From assembly GCA_011033025.1 (NCBI GenBank), contig WFMF01000085.1, positions 186,001 to 250,000 of the forward strand: 64,000 nt of DNA. Reading direction: 5' to 3'. The translations under genes and the position numbers were made by a program. Of the stretch, positions 61,024-64,000 are shown piece by piece (positions within the stretch are counted from its first letter, which is position 1; each line of letters begins with the position of its first letter). The DNA is from Beroe forskalii (Eukaryota > Ctenophora > Nuda > Beroida > Beroidae). Under the pieces are notes generated by a model. That model was not told the origin of the DNA. It did not search any database and was given only the letters and a program-made list of their open reading frames with translations.

Positions 61024-61304
61024 TATTGTGTTTGTTGTCTTGATTCTGCAGGAGCATGCAAATGTTACTGTCGTTGGGTTTCTCTTCTTGGATCGGAATT
61101 CCTTCGGAACCGATGGGTTTGTAGAAATCTTTTGACAGTAACGTGAGAAGGGTGACGAGAGACAGAGAAACGAGAGTTTGAGTTAATAAATATCAAATGT
61201 AAAATGTACAACAATATACGTAACAATAATGACCAACAAGGCAGGCAAAATAAAGTTCTTCAGTGCTGCTGAGAGCTGCCTTATATACTATATCCAGGGT
61301 CTAC

Positions 61305-61485
61305 CTATCGACTACGTATCCGGCTACGTATCCGGCCACGTATCCGACTACCTATCTAGCTACCTATCCGGCTACGTATCCAGCCAGGGCTATGTATCCG
61401 GTTACATCTATCCGGCTACTCATCTGGCTACGTATCCAGCTACGTATCCGGCTACATATCCAGTTACCTATCCAGGGTCCTACCT
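61305..61485. repeat. 12-bp tandem repeat (ctacgtatccgg)
   Basis: About 14 units with small changes, giving frames such as YVSGYVSGHVS or TYPATYPATYP; no supporting gene structure. Confidence 0.8.
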
Positions 61486-62189
61486 AGGTGAGCACGTAGG
61501 AGGCTGAGGTAATTTGATACTCCTCACGTGACCCTGTTATGTAACAGGATCTGAGCTGGTGAGCTGCTCAGCAGCAGCAGCACAGCTGTTTCCAAGTAAT
61601 TCACTTTCTGGGTATTGTATCTAGAGGTATATATACATTATACTTATTGCAAGTGTATAAGTGTATACTGTATATCAGGCGAATACTGGTATTTGTAATT
61701 AATGTTAGGATATTGAACGAAGTTGATAATATATATTTTTGATTGAGCAATATTCCTAACACAAAAGAGGTAAATTGACCTCTTCTCGCCGTGTTAACAA
61801 GTAAAGCAGAGTCAGAACGGCGAAACGAAACAGAAATTAAGTGCAAAAACTGTGTATGAGAGAATGAGAAACCGTTTGCTGAAAGATATTGCCCCGAAAC
61901 CAGTGGCACGTGCGCGCGCAACACGTGACCTTGATTTGGTACAGTAACAGTGGCACGTGTGCGAGTCACGTGGGACGGTAATTACATGTTTAGAGAGATT
62001 CTCGTGGGAACGAAACATTTGGTATACACGTTGCGAGTAAGAGTGTGTGTTGTTTGAAAGGAGTACAATACACTGAAACTATGTGATAGAGACAGAGAAT
62101 GTATTTGATAGAGGGATTATGCCAGCGTGTCTATCGCTCTATTTTTTATCCCCTCCCGCTGGCTAAATCCTCACGCAATAACCCGGACG

Positions 62190-63945
<1,756 letters not shown>

Positions 63946-64000
63946 TTTGCTGTGTTTAGTTTCGAAATGAATTTTAGGACACCATAGGTGTGTACGATAC

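Overview
Nuclear DNA of a eukaryote, most likely an early-branching invertebrate animal. It has multi-exon GT-AG genes, a selenocysteine-ending SELENOO, an LDLa/LGR-type receptor, a secreted beta/gamma-crystallin, a Nup88-like exon and a Merlin DNA transposon. A sponge fits best, but this is inference. The base is AT-rich with GC-rich hairpins and many minisatellites. No rRNA genes or CRISPR arrays were seen.

Layout. 1-6.1 kb, minus: NOG1/GTPBP4, an 11-exon GTPase whose 3' end lies off the left edge. 8.8-12.2 kb, minus: a complete 7-exon membrane-anchored penicillin-acylase-family hydrolase. 12.3-16.2 kb: no gene, small inverted-repeat elements and a tRNA-like sequence. 16.25-28.2 kb, minus: selenoprotein O, 14 exons with phases that close to 628 codons including the UGA and the stop. 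Its 4.4-kb intron 5 holds a plus-strand candidate gene for a secreted tandem-repeat protein (23.6-25.5 kb). 29.8-38.7 kb: nested transposable elements, with an outer long-TIR element, a 2.3-kb Merlin element with an 8-bp target duplication, and a 3.35-kb insert with hairpin ends. 38.8-39.1 kb, minus: one Nup88-like exon beside a G-rich minisatellite. 40-45 kb: repeats and an orphan exon. 45.8-48.7 kb, plus: a receptor with an open LDLa-rich ectodomain and a broken seven-helix part. 50.2-51.6 kb: a long-TIR element. 52.7-53.6 kb, minus: a 2-exon secreted beta/gamma-crystallin. 54-58.9 kb: repeats. 58,984-59,083: a 100-N gap. 59.1-63.7 kb, plus: a second, inverted copy of the 5' part of SELENOO with its flank. 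Its first 1.4 kb looks like poor-quality sequence, so an alternative haplotype placed backwards is as likely as a real inverted duplication.

Main observation. Tandem repeats here often start at exon-intron junctions. In NOG1, SELENOO and the Nup88-like gene about ten splice sites are either contained in the repeat unit or lie within about 30 nt of the array. In several arrays every monomer carries a full copy of a donor or of a branch-point-plus-acceptor. The second most interesting item is the nested secreted-repeat gene, whose 36-bp monomer is open in all three forward frames.

The host genes are unrelated housekeeping or surface functions and do not form a pathway. Exon borders come from reading frame, splice consensus and remembered family sequences. 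No search was run.
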